Virus record (IMG/VR): IMGVR_UViG_3300036761_001139
Coordinates: 1 to 29,550 of that record
DNA length: 29,550 bases
From: a virus
Direction: 5' to 3' (one strand)
Shown: positions 29,550 to 29,550 of the stretch, piece after piece
Layout of the letters: each line of letters opens with the position of its first letter
Numbering within the stretch: position 1 is the stretch's first letter
Notes under the pieces: generated by a model
Seen by the model: the letters and a program-made list of their open reading frames with translations, nothing else
Database searches by the model: none
What the model was told of the DNA's origin: nothing
Program-made: the position numbers and the translations under genes

Positions 29550-29550
29550 C

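Noticed and set aside
1-29550. Integrase, transposase or DNA polymerase gene
   Set aside because: I searched the convincing frames and saw no tyrosine or serine recombinase, DDE transposase or polymerase motifs.

Overview
The window reads as most of the genome (or a large provirus segment) of a tailed double-stranded DNA virus, class Caudoviricetes, that infects an archaeon. Every convincing gene lies on the minus strand, so transcription runs from high to low coordinates. The virus call rests on a large terminase, a portal, a Mu gpF-like minor head protein, neck proteins, a tail tube, a frameshifted tail chaperone pair, a tape measure, a baseplate hub and collar-type fibres. The archaeal call is an inference. 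It rests on AT-rich TATA-like boxes about 25 bases before starts in a GC-rich sequence, heavy use of Asn-X-Ser/Thr sequons in two proteins with Sec signal peptides, and a papain-type protease beside a small membrane protein instead of a murein endolysin. Most starts have a good GGAGG or GGTGA ribosome site and most neighbours overlap as ATGA or TGATG.

Layout, right to left. (1) 29550-19940, late tail module: end of an unidentified gene, stopper-like neck protein, HK97 gp10-like protein, probable tail terminator, tail tube, chaperone G with a -1 frameshift to GT on ten A residues, short tape measure, a 36-residue ORF, a 123-residue tail protein, baseplate hub, a tail-tip protein, two tandem near-identical collar proteins, and a holin-like membrane protein coupled to a papain-family protease. 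(2) 19939-18496, control region: a terminator, three TATA-like boxes, strong palindromes, a ribbon-helix-helix regulator with a zinc-ribbon partner, then a promoter followed by about 280 structured GC-rich bases ending in eleven T residues, a candidate noncoding RNA or attenuated leader. (3) 18495-12623, early operon: many small proteins, a DUF932-like protein, a Myb/SANT-like protein, an OB-fold SSB-like protein, a SWIM-like zinc protein and a nuclease-fold protein. (4) 12440-7262, middle operon with its own TATA box: zinc finger, ParB-like protein, radical SAM protein, small proteins, a YkgJ-like cysteine protein, a secreted cysteine-rich glycoprotein and a coiled-coil protein before the terminase. 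(5) 7265-1, packaging and host-interface genes: terminase, portal, MuF, an XhlA-like membrane protein, a BppU-like fibre protein, a small beta protein, and a very long signal-peptide-bearing repeat protein with about 75 sequons that runs off the left edge.

The major capsid protein and its protease or scaffold are not in the window. Head genes at the left and neck genes at the right suggest that the missing capsid genes lie between the two ends on a circular or permuted map. No integrase, DNA polymerase, tRNA or CRISPR array was found.
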